From NCBI GenBank assembly GCA_937935995.1, contig CALGXF010000027.1:1-41797 (forward strand): 41,797 nt of DNA, in the 5' to 3' direction. Below the pieces are notes generated by a model. That model was given only the letters and a program-made list of their open reading frames with translations, did not search any database and was not told the DNA's origin. Every line of letters begins with the position of its first letter. Position 1 is the stretch's first letter. Shown one piece after another: positions 25,352-32,829 of this stretch. The translations under genes were made by a program, and so were the position numbers. The DNA is from an uncultured Alphaproteobacteria bacterium (GTDB lineage: Bacteria > Pseudomonadota > Alphaproteobacteria > CAAHEQ01 > UBA3637).

Positions 25352-25471
25352 GGAGTTTAACAGACCGCTACTTACGGCGTCCTTATTCAACATATTCGGA
25401 CACTCCCCCAATTTTGGAGGAACGTTTAAGTAGAGGGACTGTTAAATCCCATCACCGGCACACCCGATGAC
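25321..25471 (-). ncRNA. Candidate structured RNA (leader or sRNA), copy A
   Basis: About 150 nt from a predicted start near 25471 to the terminator. Minus-strand helices: P1 TCATCGG/CCGGTGA; closing P2 GGGA+TTTAACAG (25450-25439) with CTGTTAAA+TCCC (25363-25351); P3 TCCTCCA/TGGGGGA (25421-25404); P4 GTCC/GGAC (25401-25379) closing the loop GAATATGTTGAATAA; P5 CCG/CGG (25377-25365), whose 7-base loop TAAGTAG pairs with upstream CTACTTA (25433-25427), a pseudoknot. The terminator follows directly. All helices recur in copy B with different but compensated sequence. No known family was recognised. Confidence 0.75.
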
Positions 25472-25477
25472 ATACCT

Positions 25478-25506
25478 AGTTTAAAGGGATTGAGAACAAA
25501 AGGCAA
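25478..25506 (-). promoter_or_regulatory. Promoter of structured RNA A
   Basis: Minus strand TTGCCT (25506-25501), 17-bp spacer, TAAACT (25483-25478). Boxes and spacer length are identical in copy B, while part of the spacer sequence differs, as expected of a functional promoter. Confidence 0.75.
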
Positions 25507-26122
25507 TCTTTTTTACAAACGAAAGGGGATTCCCGGAAATTTTTGGGGGCGTAGCGGTGGCGCGGGGGACGGCACTTTCGGGCGCGCGGAAACCCCTTTT
25601 AAAGTGTGGTTGCGGGTGGCGGGGGTGAAACAGGGTGCGGTTTACGGGGGCGACGTGTCCGGACATTTCGGGAACGAAATGTGCAGTGCAAAATAGGGTT
25701 CTTTAAGGGAGATGGGGTCATTTTGTGGAAAAAAATCAATTCCCCTTTTTTATCAAAGAGCCGCCCACGCCCCGAAGAATTTCGGGCGGCTCTTTGGGGG
25801 AATGGGGCACATCACCCCCGAAAAATCCGGCGGCGGCTGGGAAAAATCTGTGCCGAGTGGCGGGGTAAAAACGGGGCGAGGTTGGGGACGGTTTATGGGA
25901 AAAGAACGGCACGTGCGGCGGCGGGCGGTTCTCGGAGACGGAACGACACGTGGGTGATGGGCGACGCCTCCTTTTCAACGCTGCAGTGGCGGCGGGCGGG
26001 GGCTGTTCAAAGACAATACGGCGTGTCCCATCCGGGCGAAAAAAAAGGGGGGGGGCGTCTTCAAAAATTCAACCTCTTAAATACAAAAAATCACACTGAT
26101 TGCCGGATGCAATATAAACAGG
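25507..26122. repeat. G-rich intergenic repeat mosaic
   Basis: No supportable gene. It is G-rich on the plus strand and related in inverted orientation to 24740-25030 and 32280-32480: GCGACGTGTCCGGACATTTC, AATGTGCAGTGCAAAATAGGG (inverted near 32325) and GGAAAAGAACGGCACGTGCG (inverted near 32420). Open frames across it are translations of these repeats. Relative to module B, about 210 bp separate the promoter-side ATTCCC from the next hairpin here, so one copy has gained or lost sequence. Confidence 0.65.
25754..25796. repeat. GC-rich hairpin repeat, copy 2 of 5
   Basis: CAAAGAGCCGCCC and GGGCGGCTCTTTG are perfect 13-bp arms around a 17-base loop containing CCGAAGAATTTC. A T-rich run precedes it, so minus-strand termination is not excluded. 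Confidence 0.8.
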
Positions 26123-26344
26123 TTATCGGAGCATTTCCGCCAACAAAACCGCCAACAAGGAGATTTGTGTTCTTGGTGAAAGCGCCCTGTTTGATATAAA
26201 GTTATATAAAAAAGGGAGCTTGTCTTTTAAAATTTCAGTCAAAAATCCATTTCGATATAAATCTATATAAAAAAGGTTTGTTTGTTTCATCAAATCATCA
26301 ATCACGCATTTATCTTTTACATCAATGGGTATCCTTTTTTCCAA
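26123..26344 (-). pseudogene. Doubtful short frame or gene remnant
   Basis: A 73-residue frame starting at TTG without a proper ribosome site and with no recognised homology. It spans two near-identical 24-bp direct repeats (26193-26216 and 26254-26277, GATATAAA then TATATAAAAAAGG, 61 bp apart), which give similar peptides LFYIDLYRN and PFLYNFISN. It could be a degraded gene. Otherwise 26123-26433 holds only AT-rich sequence. Confidence 0.2.
26193..26277. repeat. Two AT-rich 24-bp direct repeats
   Basis: GATATAAA-xx-TATATAAAAAAGG at 26193 and 26254 match at 21 of 24 positions, 61 bp apart. The role is unknown; they lie about 160 bp before a membrane-protein gene. Confidence 0.6.
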
Positions 26345-26433
26345 ACACGCATGCGATGGCCAAAAAAAGATTGACGGATGCTCGAAAAAGTCGCAAAATC
26401 CGCTTATCTTGTCATCATGAAAAGGAGAATTAA

Positions 26434-26847
26434 GTGACGCTACATCCGTTTGTTAAAAATCATTTCAGAAGTTTATTTTTAGCCCTCTTTTTCTTGCTGG
26501 GCACGTTACTGGTTTTCTTTTCGGTCGCCAGCTTGTTCATTTTACCGGTTTTATGGTGCGTTTTTGCTTGTTCTCATCGCGTCAGCGACAAACCGCTGAT
26601 TGTTTTCTTTGATAAAGCTTTTCAAATATCCGTCGGGCTTTATTTTGCCAACTTGCTGTTCATGCTGATTTACACGCCTGAATGGGTCAAAAAAATCAGC
26701 ATTTATTTAGAGCGTTATTCATTTTTCACGATTTTTTCAACCGGGTCTTTTATGTACGGCCGGTTATTCGTGTCTTTTTTGTTATTTTCAGTGGTGTTTA
26801 TCGGGTTTGTAACCCTTTATCGGCGGCGGATAAAATCACAAATCTAG
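26434..26847 (+). CDS. Small integral membrane protein, unrecognised
   Basis: A 137-residue hydrophobic protein with three or four membrane segments: LFLALFFLLGTLLVFFSVAS with a following short one, ISVGLYFANLLFMLIY, and FVSFLLFSVVFIGFVTLY. It ends in a basic cytoplasmic-type tail (RRRIKSQI). It starts at GTG with AAGGAG five bases upstream; no better ATG exists. Convergent with mutS (15-bp gap). No family recognised. Confidence 0.7.
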   Translation: MTLHPFVKNHFRSLFLALFFLLGTLLVFFSVASLFILPVLWCVFACSHRVSDKPLIVFFDKAFQISVGLYFANLLFMLIYTPEWVKKISIYLERYSFFTIFSTGSFMYGRLFVSFLLFSVVFIGFVTLYRRRIKSQI

Positions 26848-26862
26848 CAAAAAGGCAACAGT

Positions 26863-29517
26863 TTACTCAGCCAATTCTTTTAGCCGGTACAATGCATCTA
26901 ATGCTTCTTTGGGGGACATCATGTCCGGATTGATAAACATCAGTTCTTTTTGAAGCGGTGAAATTTGTGGTTCTTCTTTTTCCAAAACTGCCGAAAAAAG
27001 CGGCAAATCGTCAGCCAATGTTTGTGTTTTGACTTTTTTGTTTTCCAATGATTTTAAAATCTGTTCAGCCCGCTTAATCACGACAGCCGGCAATCCGGCC
27101 AATTTGCCGACGTGAATGCCGTATGATTTGTCGACAGCGCCGTCTCCGACCGCATGCAAAAAGACAACTTCATCTTCCCATTCTTTAATCAACATCGTGT
27201 GCAAAGACAAGCTTTCCAATTGATCCTTTAACGCCGTCAATTCATGATAATGTGTTGCAAAAATCGTGCGACATTGTGTTTTATCATGCAAATATTCCAC
27301 AACAGCCCATGCAATTGACAATCCGTCAAATGTAGCCGTTCCACGCCCGATTTCATCCAAAATCACCAAAGACCTATCCGTTGCTTGGTTTAAAATCGTC
27401 GCCGTTTCAACCATTTCAACCATAAACGTTGATTGCCCTTTGGCCAAATCATCCGAAGCACCGACACGCGAAAAAACCTTGTCCACGACGCCGATATGCG
27501 CCGCTTTAGCCGGCACAAAAGACCCCATTTGAGCCATAATCGCAATCAATGCATTTTGACGCAAAAACGTGCTTTTACCCGCCATGTTCGGCCCCGTCAG
27601 CAACCATAACCGGCCTTTTTCTTCATCCAACCGACAATCATTGGGCGCAAACGGAATTTGCATTTCTTTCAAAGACGCTTCAACCACCGGATGACGGCCT
27701 TGTTCAACATCAAAGATTAAAGAATAATCCACAACCGGCCGGCAATAATTGTTTTGAACCGCCAATTCACCCAAGCTTGACACAACGTCAAAATAAGCCA
27801 ACGCATAACTGGCGCGCCGAATCCCTTCCACATACGCTTTAACCATTTCCAACAATTGGTCAAAAACCCGCAATTCCAACGTCAGCATTTTTTCTTCGGC
27901 ATCGCGCAGGCGGTTTTCCAAATTCATTAATTCTTCCGTTGTAAAGCGAACCGAACTGACCATCGTTTGGCGATGAATAAAGCCCATTTTCGGTTCTTGC
28001 ATTTTTTGCAAATACCGCGCCGGCACTTCAACAAAGTATCCCAAAATATTGTTGTATGTGATTTTCAGGTTTTGAATACCGGTCATTTCCGTATATTTAG
28101 CCTGCATATCCGCCAACATTTTGCGCGAATGGTCTTTTAAATACCGCAGCTCATCCAACCCTTTGTGATAGCCTTTCGCCACAAAGTTGCCGTCCCGCGC
28201 CAACAAAGGCAATTCCCAACGCAAAGCTTGTTGCAAGGTATCCACAAGCTCGTCCAAAAAACCCATTTCATCCATGTAAAAATGAAGCGTTTCCGGTACC
28301 ATCGAATGCGCGAATAACAACCTAAATTTCGGAATGATTTTCAACGTATCCCGAATAACCGCCAAATCGCGCGGCCCGCCACGCCCGATTAACAGCCGAG
28401 ACAAAGCCCGGTCGATATCCGGCAATCCTTTTAACATATCGCGCGCATTTTTGCGAACTTCACCGGCGCCGACGAAAAAGTCAACGCATTCCAGCCGAGA
28501 ATTAATTTCATCCACATCCTTAATCGGTGCCGCCAAAAAATCCGCCAACAGCCGAGCCCCCGGATGAGTCATGGTTTTATTCATGATTTGGAACAAACTT
28601 TTGCCGTTTCTGTCACCGGACGAAGATTTAAACAATTCCAAACTGCGCCGCGTCGACGCATCAATACCCATTAATCGTTCTTCGTTCAACCGGGTCGGTT
28701 GTTTTAAATTCGGCAAATTGCCTTTTTGGGTTAAAAAGATATAATCCAAAAGCGTTCCCGCTGCCGTTAATTCCGCCCGCGTGAAAGCCCCGAAAGCCTC
28801 CAACGTATGCACGTTAAACGTTTTTTCCAACCGCTCTTTGCTGTTTAAATAAGAAAACCGCACATGGGGAATAATGGTCGTAATATCTCCATATTCCATC
28901 AAAGGCGCTTCAAACGCTTCACTGCGATCCATCTTATCGGACACAATGATTTCGCCCGGGTTCAACCGTTCCAACGTTGAAATAAATTCGCCCGGCAACA
29001 CAGATTGCGTGAAAAAATCGCCGGTAGACAAGTCTGCCCAAGCCAATCCCACATGCGTGGCATCCTGAAAAGCCACCAACAAATAATTGTGTTTATCGGA
29101 TTCCAACAACGTGTCTTCGGTCAACGTTCCCGGCGTTACCAACCGAATCACGCCCCGCCGCACACAACTGCTCGACCCGCGCTTTTTTGCTTCTTCAGGG
29201 GATTCAAGCTGTTCACAAATGGCAACTTTGTACCCCGATTTCACCAACCGTGCCAAATACGATTCATACGCATGAAACGGCACACCGCACATCGGAATGT
29301 CTTTGCCTTCGTGTTTGCCGCGCTTCGTCAGCGTAATATCCAATGCTTTCGACGCCGTAACCGCATCCTCGAAAAACAATTCATAAAAATCACCCATCCG
29401 GTAAAACAACAAATAATCCGGGTGTTCCTGCTTTGTTTTCAGGTATTGCGCCATCATCGGCGTCACTTTGCTTTCTTTTGTAACTTTTTCTGTTTGCTTT
29501 GTCATGCCGATGAGCAT
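26863..29517 (-). CDS. mutS: DNA mismatch repair ATPase MutS
   Basis: An 884-residue mismatch-recognition protein, normal length. Domain I carries FYRMGDFYELFFEDA, the mismatch-probing region. The connector, lever and clamp domains follow, then the ABC-type ATPase with Walker A GPNMAGKSTFLRQ (near residue 642), Walker B VILDEIGRGTATFDG and the ATHYHELT switch. The C-terminal ~35 residues form the tetramerisation tail. Start is uncertain between 29517 and the ATG four codons later (MTKQ); neither has a clear ribosome site. It diverges from phoR with a 45-bp gap. Confidence 0.95.
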   Translation of the reverse strand: MLIGMTKQTEKVTKESKVTPMMAQYLKTKQEHPDYLLFYRMGDFYELFFEDAVTASKALDITLTKRGKHEGKDIPMCGVPFHAYESYLARLVKSGYKVAICEQLESPEEAKKRGSSSCVRRGVIRLVTPGTLTEDTLLESDKHNYLLVAFQDATHVGLAWADLSTGDFFTQSVLPGEFISTLERLNPGEIIVSDKMDRSEAFEAPLMEYGDITTIIPHVRFSYLNSKERLEKTFNVHTLEAFGAFTRAELTAAGTLLDYIFLTQKGNLPNLKQPTRLNEERLMGIDASTRRSLELFKSSSGDRNGKSLFQIMNKTMTHPGARLLADFLAAPIKDVDEINSRLECVDFFVGAGEVRKNARDMLKGLPDIDRALSRLLIGRGGPRDLAVIRDTLKIIPKFRLLFAHSMVPETLHFYMDEMGFLDELVDTLQQALRWELPLLARDGNFVAKGYHKGLDELRYLKDHSRKMLADMQAKYTEMTGIQNLKITYNNILGYFVEVPARYLQKMQEPKMGFIHRQTMVSSVRFTTEELMNLENRLRDAEEKMLTLELRVFDQLLEMVKAYVEGIRRASYALAYFDVVSSLGELAVQNNYCRPVVDYSLIFDVEQGRHPVVEASLKEMQIPFAPNDCRLDEEKGRLWLLTGPNMAGKSTFLRQNALIAIMAQMGSFVPAKAAHIGVVDKVFSRVGASDDLAKGQSTFMVEMVETATILNQATDRSLVILDEIGRGTATFDGLSIAWAVVEYLHDKTQCRTIFATHYHELTALKDQLESLSLHTMLIKEWEDEVVFLHAVGDGAVDKSYGIHVGKLAGLPAVVIKRAEQILKSLENKKVKTQTLADDLPLFSAVLEKEEPQISPLQKELMFINPDMMSPKEALDALYRLKELAE

Positions 29518-29562
29518 AAACTAAAAGAAACTAAAAATCAACAAAGATGATGTAAAAATAAT

Positions 29563-30993
29563 ATGACAAAAAAAACAAAAAATACAAAAGAACTTGTATT
29601 TCCGTCCTTTGACAGGGTTCTTTTGTTCACTTTTCCGACAGGGATTTCTCTTATTTTATTGGTAATTTTCGGAGAAATCAAACCGATCGCCGCTTTAATC
29701 GGGTTTTGTTTGGCATTTGTGCTGACTTTTTTTCTGGCGCGGCCGTTTTTCAAAGAATTAGAACACTTGGTACGTTATTTGAAATCCGAAGCGTCCGGCG
29801 GGCCGACAACCGAAGCGCCTCGATTTGTCAGCCGGCGCCGGGAAATCTTTAAGATTTTCGAATCCTTTAATCAAATTAAAATGTCTTGGTTGGTGAAAAA
29901 CAAACTGTTGGAAGCGCAAACTTTGTCAGACGGCGCGATTTTGGAAAACTTGCCCGATGCTTTGATCATGTTGAACGAAGACAGCGTTATTGTCAGTGCG
30001 AATCTGGCCGCACGGCAAATGCTGGGCGGTGGCGCCCCGTTGAAAAAGTTGGATGAATTGTTTGCGAAAGGGCCTTTGATTTTAAAGGCTAAAGCCGTCG
30101 TTTGCGGTCCTTCGGAACAAGAAACCGTTGAAACTGTTTTTAAAAAGAACAAAAAAACGCTTTACTTAAAGGCGTTGATAGAAAAGCTGCCGAACATGAC
30201 CAAAAACGGTGCGACGGCGGTGATGGTGTTGCAAGATATTACGGCTTTTAAGGTTTTGGAAAAAAGCCAGACCGCATTTTTTGCCAACGCCAGTCACGAA
30301 TTAAAAACGCCGTTGTCGGTTTTATCGGGCTTTATTGAAACGTTGCAAGGGCCGGCCAAAGACGATGCACAGGCACAGGCTCAATTTTTGCCGATGATGG
30401 CGGAACAAACGCGGCACATGACGGATTTGGTGCAAGATTTATTGGCTTTGTCACGGATACAGTTGAACGAAGAAGCGCCGAAAGATGAAACGGTTTTGGT
30501 GTCCGAAGTTTTAAAATCCGTGATTCAAGGGTTGGAAACCAAAGCCAAAGCGCATCACAAAAAAATCATTTTGTCTCAATTGCATGAAACGCCGCCTGTT
30601 AAAGGCCGGTCGGCGGATTTTTTACGGATTTTCCAAAACTTGATAGACAATGCGATTAAGTACGGACGCGCACGCAGTTCGATTACGGTAACGACTTTTT
30701 TGGAAAAGGGGGAACCTATTATCCGAGACATCGACGGAAAGCCGGTTTTTATGACCATACAGTGGCTAAAGGTGTCTGTGCATAACATGGGTAACCCCAT
30801 TCGCGAAGATGACATTCCACGCCTTTGTGAACGCTTTTTCAGAATAGAGCAAAAAGGCAAGTCCGTTCCCGGTACCGGATTGGGATTGGCGATTACGTCT
30901 CAACTGATTGAACAATATGACGGGACATTGACGGTAACCAGCTCTGCCAAGCAAGGAACGACCTTTACGGTTGCGGTGCCGATTTTGATTTAA
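29563..30993 (+). CDS. phoR: PhoR-type sensor histidine kinase with altered ATP-lid motif
   Basis: A 476-residue membrane kinase. Two N-terminal membrane segments (about 20-37 and 40-63) with almost no periplasmic loop are typical of PhoR. A PAS-like domain (about 120-220) follows, then HisKA with FFANASHELKTPLSVLSG (His245), and HATPase with N-box NLIDNAIKYG, F-box ERFFRIE and G2 GTGLGLAI. The G1 box reads VHNMGNPI where PhoR proteins have VEDNGPGI, so the ATP-binding Asp is Asn. The likely partner is the PhoB-type regulator at 15120. The ATG has no clear ribosome site. Its stop lies two bases before the first DnaA box of the candidate oriC. Confidence 0.85.
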   Translation: MTKKTKNTKELVFPSFDRVLLFTFPTGISLILLVIFGEIKPIAALIGFCLAFVLTFFLARPFFKELEHLVRYLKSEASGGPTTEAPRFVSRRREIFKIFESFNQIKMSWLVKNKLLEAQTLSDGAILENLPDALIMLNEDSVIVSANLAARQMLGGGAPLKKLDELFAKGPLILKAKAVVCGPSEQETVETVFKKNKKTLYLKALIEKLPNMTKNGATAVMVLQDITAFKVLEKSQTAFFANASHELKTPLSVLSGFIETLQGPAKDDAQAQAQFLPMMAEQTRHMTDLVQDLLALSRIQLNEEAPKDETVLVSEVLKSVIQGLETKAKAHHKKIILSQLHETPPVKGRSADFLRIFQNLIDNAIKYGRARSSITVTTFLEKGEPIIRDIDGKPVFMTIQWLKVSVHNMGNPIREDDIPRLCERFFRIEQKGKSVPGTGLGLAITSQLIEQYDGTLTVTSSAKQGTTFTVAVPILI

Positions 30994-31290
30994 AGTTATC
31001 CACAATTCGCTTCCCCTACTATTACATAATAAAAATATAGTAGTAGTAGTATATCCCTGTGGATAATGTGGATATCCTTTTGTGCGCCGGTTATTCACCG
31101 TTTTATCCACAGCTTGCTTTTTGGATTTTAAAAGGATACAATCGCCTGATAAGTAGTTATCCCCGTTATCCACAGACCGGTTCAAAAAATAATCCGCATG
31201 TGGGTAGAATTGGGGATGAGGTGTGTATTTTTTGGGATAAGTAAACAAAGGGAGCGAATGGATGCCAAGTTATCCACATTATCCACACGT
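30994..31290. other. Candidate chromosomal replication origin (oriC)
   Basis: Six perfect TTATCCACA DnaA boxes: 30996-31004 (+), 31058-31066 (-), 31103-31111 (+), 31166-31174 (+), 31270-31278 (+) and 31279-31287 (+). Near matches lie at 31067-31075 (-), 31091-31099 and 31157-31165. An AT-rich stretch with tandem TAG trinucleotides (31018-31054) sits between the first two boxes. The last two boxes overlap the maf start. Neighbours maf, dnaQ, parAB with parS and rsmG are typical of alphaproteobacterial origin regions. The six exact 9-mers in under 300 bp are far beyond chance. Confidence 0.82.
31039..31054. other. DnaA-trio-like unwinding element
   Basis: Four tandem TAG triplets (ATAGTAGTAGTAGTAT), read as CTA repeats on the minus strand, lie after a perfect DnaA box (31066-31058) and a short GGG-containing spacer. 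This matches the box / GC-rich / trio order described for bacterial basal origin unwinding in Bacillus. Confidence 0.65.
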
Positions 31291-31873
31291 GATTTTAGCA
31301 TCCGGCAGTGCGACGCGCCGGGCTTTGTTGACAGAGGCGAATATTGCCTTTCAAGCGCATCCATCGCACGTGGATGAACGGCGGATTAAAGCGCATCATC
31401 CGGATTTAGATGCGGCCGAAATGGCGATGTTATTGGCGGCGGCAAAGGCACGACAAGTCAGTGCTTTGTTTCCAAATGATGTGGTGATCGGGTGCGACCA
31501 AATGTTGGATTGTGACGGTGTTTGGTTGGAAAAGCCCGAAACGATAGAGGCTGTGCGTGCCAGTTTAACGCGTTTGGCCGGCAAGAAGCATCGGTTGGTG
31601 ACGGCGGCGGTTTTGATGCAAAATCATCAAATTATTTGGGCGCAAACGGATGTCAATTGGTTGAAAGTCAAAGCTTTGACGGCGGATGAAATTGACGCTT
31701 ATGTGCGGGAAAAAGGCGCTGATGTGCTGGGATGTTTGGGCGGGTTCAAAATTGAAGAAAGCCCTGATTTGTTTGAAGAAATCGATGGGACGATTGAATC
31801 GATACGCGGTTTGCCGATGGCTTCTTTGACGGCTTTTTTATCCGAATACCTGCCGGCAGCGACTAAAAAATAG
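31262..31873 (+). CDS. maf: Maf-family nucleotide pyrophosphatase
   Basis: A 203-residue Maf protein. The signature VILASGSATRRALL and the Asp-containing VIGCDQMLD, plus KKHRLVTAAV, match the family, which hydrolyses non-canonical or pyrimidine nucleoside triphosphates. GGGAG lies upstream of the ATG at 31262. The N-terminal residues PSYPHYPH are encoded by two back-to-back DnaA boxes, an addition before the conserved first strand, so origin and coding sequence overlap. Maf genes commonly lie beside alphaproteobacterial origins. Confidence 0.92.
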   Translation: MPSYPHYPHVILASGSATRRALLTEANIAFQAHPSHVDERRIKAHHPDLDAAEMAMLLAAAKARQVSALFPNDVVIGCDQMLDCDGVWLEKPETIEAVRASLTRLAGKKHRLVTAAVLMQNHQIIWAQTDVNWLKVKALTADEIDAYVREKGADVLGCLGGFKIEESPDLFEEIDGTIESIRGLPMASLTAFLSEYLPAATKK

Positions 31874-31925
31874 GTTGTCTTTTGTTGATGATGTTGCTAC
31901 GTCCTTTGTTAAAGGAGGTGCTTTC

Positions 31926-32186
31926 ATGAAAACAAGCTTATGGTTGATGATCGGCCTGGTAACGTCTTTTTCGGTTCAAGCCGAAATATGCGATTTTCCG
32001 ACATGTATCGAATGGTACGAAAACGGTCAATGCGCTCAAACAACATGCGATCCATGCCAACAATTTATGTGTACCGATTGGTACCAAAACGGCCAGTGTT
32101 TTACGGGAACATGCGACCCGACATGTGCTCAACCGCAATGCCATGAATGGCATCAAAACGGCCAATGCATGCACGCCAGTTGTTAA
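31926..32186 (+). CDS. Small secreted cysteine-rich repeat protein
   Basis: An 86-residue protein with a signal peptide (cleavage likely after VQA) and a mature chain of about 66 residues containing 12 cysteines. Three repeats of the form C-x-(E/D)-W-(Y/H)-(E/Q)-NGQC are followed by TTC, GTC or ASC, with DPC/DPTC links. The even cysteine number suggests a disulfide-rich periplasmic or extracellular peptide. The YxNGQ core recalls the MORN-like repeats of the first protein in the window. AAAGGAGG precedes the ATG at 31926; the frame continues upstream without a ribosome site. No family recognised. Confidence 0.75.
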   Translation: MKTSLWLMIGLVTSFSVQAEICDFPTCIEWYENGQCAQTTCDPCQQFMCTDWYQNGQCFTGTCDPTCAQPQCHEWHQNGQCMHASC

Positions 32187-32233
32187 AACAAACATGCTGC
32201 CGAGTTTTTTGGGGATGATGCGCTCCTCTTCCT

Positions 32234-32277
32234 CAAAGAGCCGCCCGAAATTCTTCGGGCGCGCGGGCGGCTCTTTG
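32234..32277. repeat. GC-rich hairpin repeat, copy 3 of 5
   Basis: CAAAGAGCCGCCCG and CGGGCGGCTCTTTG arms around a loop containing AAATTCTTCGGGCG. It lies 47 bp after the stop of the Cys-rich protein and is the likeliest 3' end for its transcript, although the T-run is short. Confidence 0.8.
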
Positions 32278-32491
32278 ATAGAAAAGGGGATGATTGCTTT
32301 TTCCTACAAAACGACCCCAGAACCCTATTTTGCACCGCACATTTATTCCCAAAACCGCGCCCGAACATGCCATCCCCGCACCACCGCCGCACACGTTGAA
32401 GGGGAAAGTTGTCCGCCGCACACGTGCCGTTTTTCCCCATGAACCGTTCAACCCACCGCCGGATTTTTGGAGCGCTGTTTTGCCACACTTC

Positions 32492-32537
32492 CCCGAGAGC
32501 CGCCCGTGCGCCCGAAGAAATTCGGGCGGCTCTCGGG
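32492..32537. repeat. GC-rich hairpin repeat, copy 4 of 5
   Basis: CCCGAGAGCCGCCCG and CGGGCGGCTCTCGGG arms, 15 bp perfectly paired. It is immediately 3' of HTH gene B, equivalent to copy 1 beside HTH gene A. Confidence 0.82.
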
Positions 32538-32554
32538 AAAAGAAAGGACGACAT

Positions 32555-32806
32555 CTATTCAAATACGATACGGACGGATTTACCATAAATGCTCGCCAAA
32601 AGGCATATCATGTAAAATGACAACCCGTGCCGCCCGACTTCTATCCTGTCCAACGTATCAACAGAACTTTCCGTTAAATAAGATAATTCCGATAACGTCA
32701 GACCCTTTTCCTTACGCAAATGATGCAAAGCGTGTATTGCTGCCGCTTTTACATCGGTTTCGATTTGTGATGCTTGACGCATATATGTTTTGGCTTCTTT
32801 ATTCAT
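32555..32806 (-). CDS. Small XRE-type helix-turn-helix protein, copy B
   Basis: Residue-for-residue identical (83 of 83) to the protein at 25045-25296, while the last ~110 bp of the gene differ at ten synonymous sites and the rest is identical. The HTH spans about residues 36-58. AAAGGAG precedes the ATG at 32806. An open frame continues upstream through the RNA region, but it only reads the structured RNA and has no start signal. As in copy A, a terminator and structured RNA separate it from the nearest promoter. The mix of identical and diverged segments fits gene conversion plus purifying selection. Confidence 0.85.
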   Translation of the reverse strand: MNKEAKTYMRQASQIETDVKAAAIHALHHLRKEKGLTLSELSYLTESSVDTLDRIEVGRHGLSFYMICLLASIYGKSVRIVFE

Positions 32807-32829
32807 TTTCAAAACTCCTTTTTTGTAGT

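Larger units (their letters stand above)
32187..32554. repeat. Intergenic repeat mosaic before HTH copy B
   Basis: No supportable gene. It has two GC-rich hairpins and between them C-rich sequence sharing CCTATTTTGCACCGCACATTT (inverted at about 25675), CGCCGCACACGTTGAAGGGG (as at 24945) and CACGTGCCGTTTTTCCCCAT (inverted near 25910). Frames here translate to the same peptides as the other repeat blocks (SPFLSKSRPR), showing common origin rather than coding function. Confidence 0.7.

Noticed and set aside
25321..25471. 6S RNA, tmRNA or IscB-type omega RNA as explanation of the structured RNA
   Set aside because: No 6S-like central bubble, no tmRNA tRNA-like or tag parts, and no nuclease gene beside it; the multibranch pseudoknotted fold does not match these as far as I can tell by eye.
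25606..26199. A 197-residue plus-strand frame in the G-rich repeat block
   Set aside because: It shares peptides only with other repeat blocks in other orientations, lacks a ribosome site, and has an implausible Gly/Arg-rich composition.
31926..32186. Metallothionein for the Cys-rich protein
   Set aside because: A signal peptide and W-Y-x-N-G-Q repeats are not metallothionein features; disulfides in the envelope fit better.
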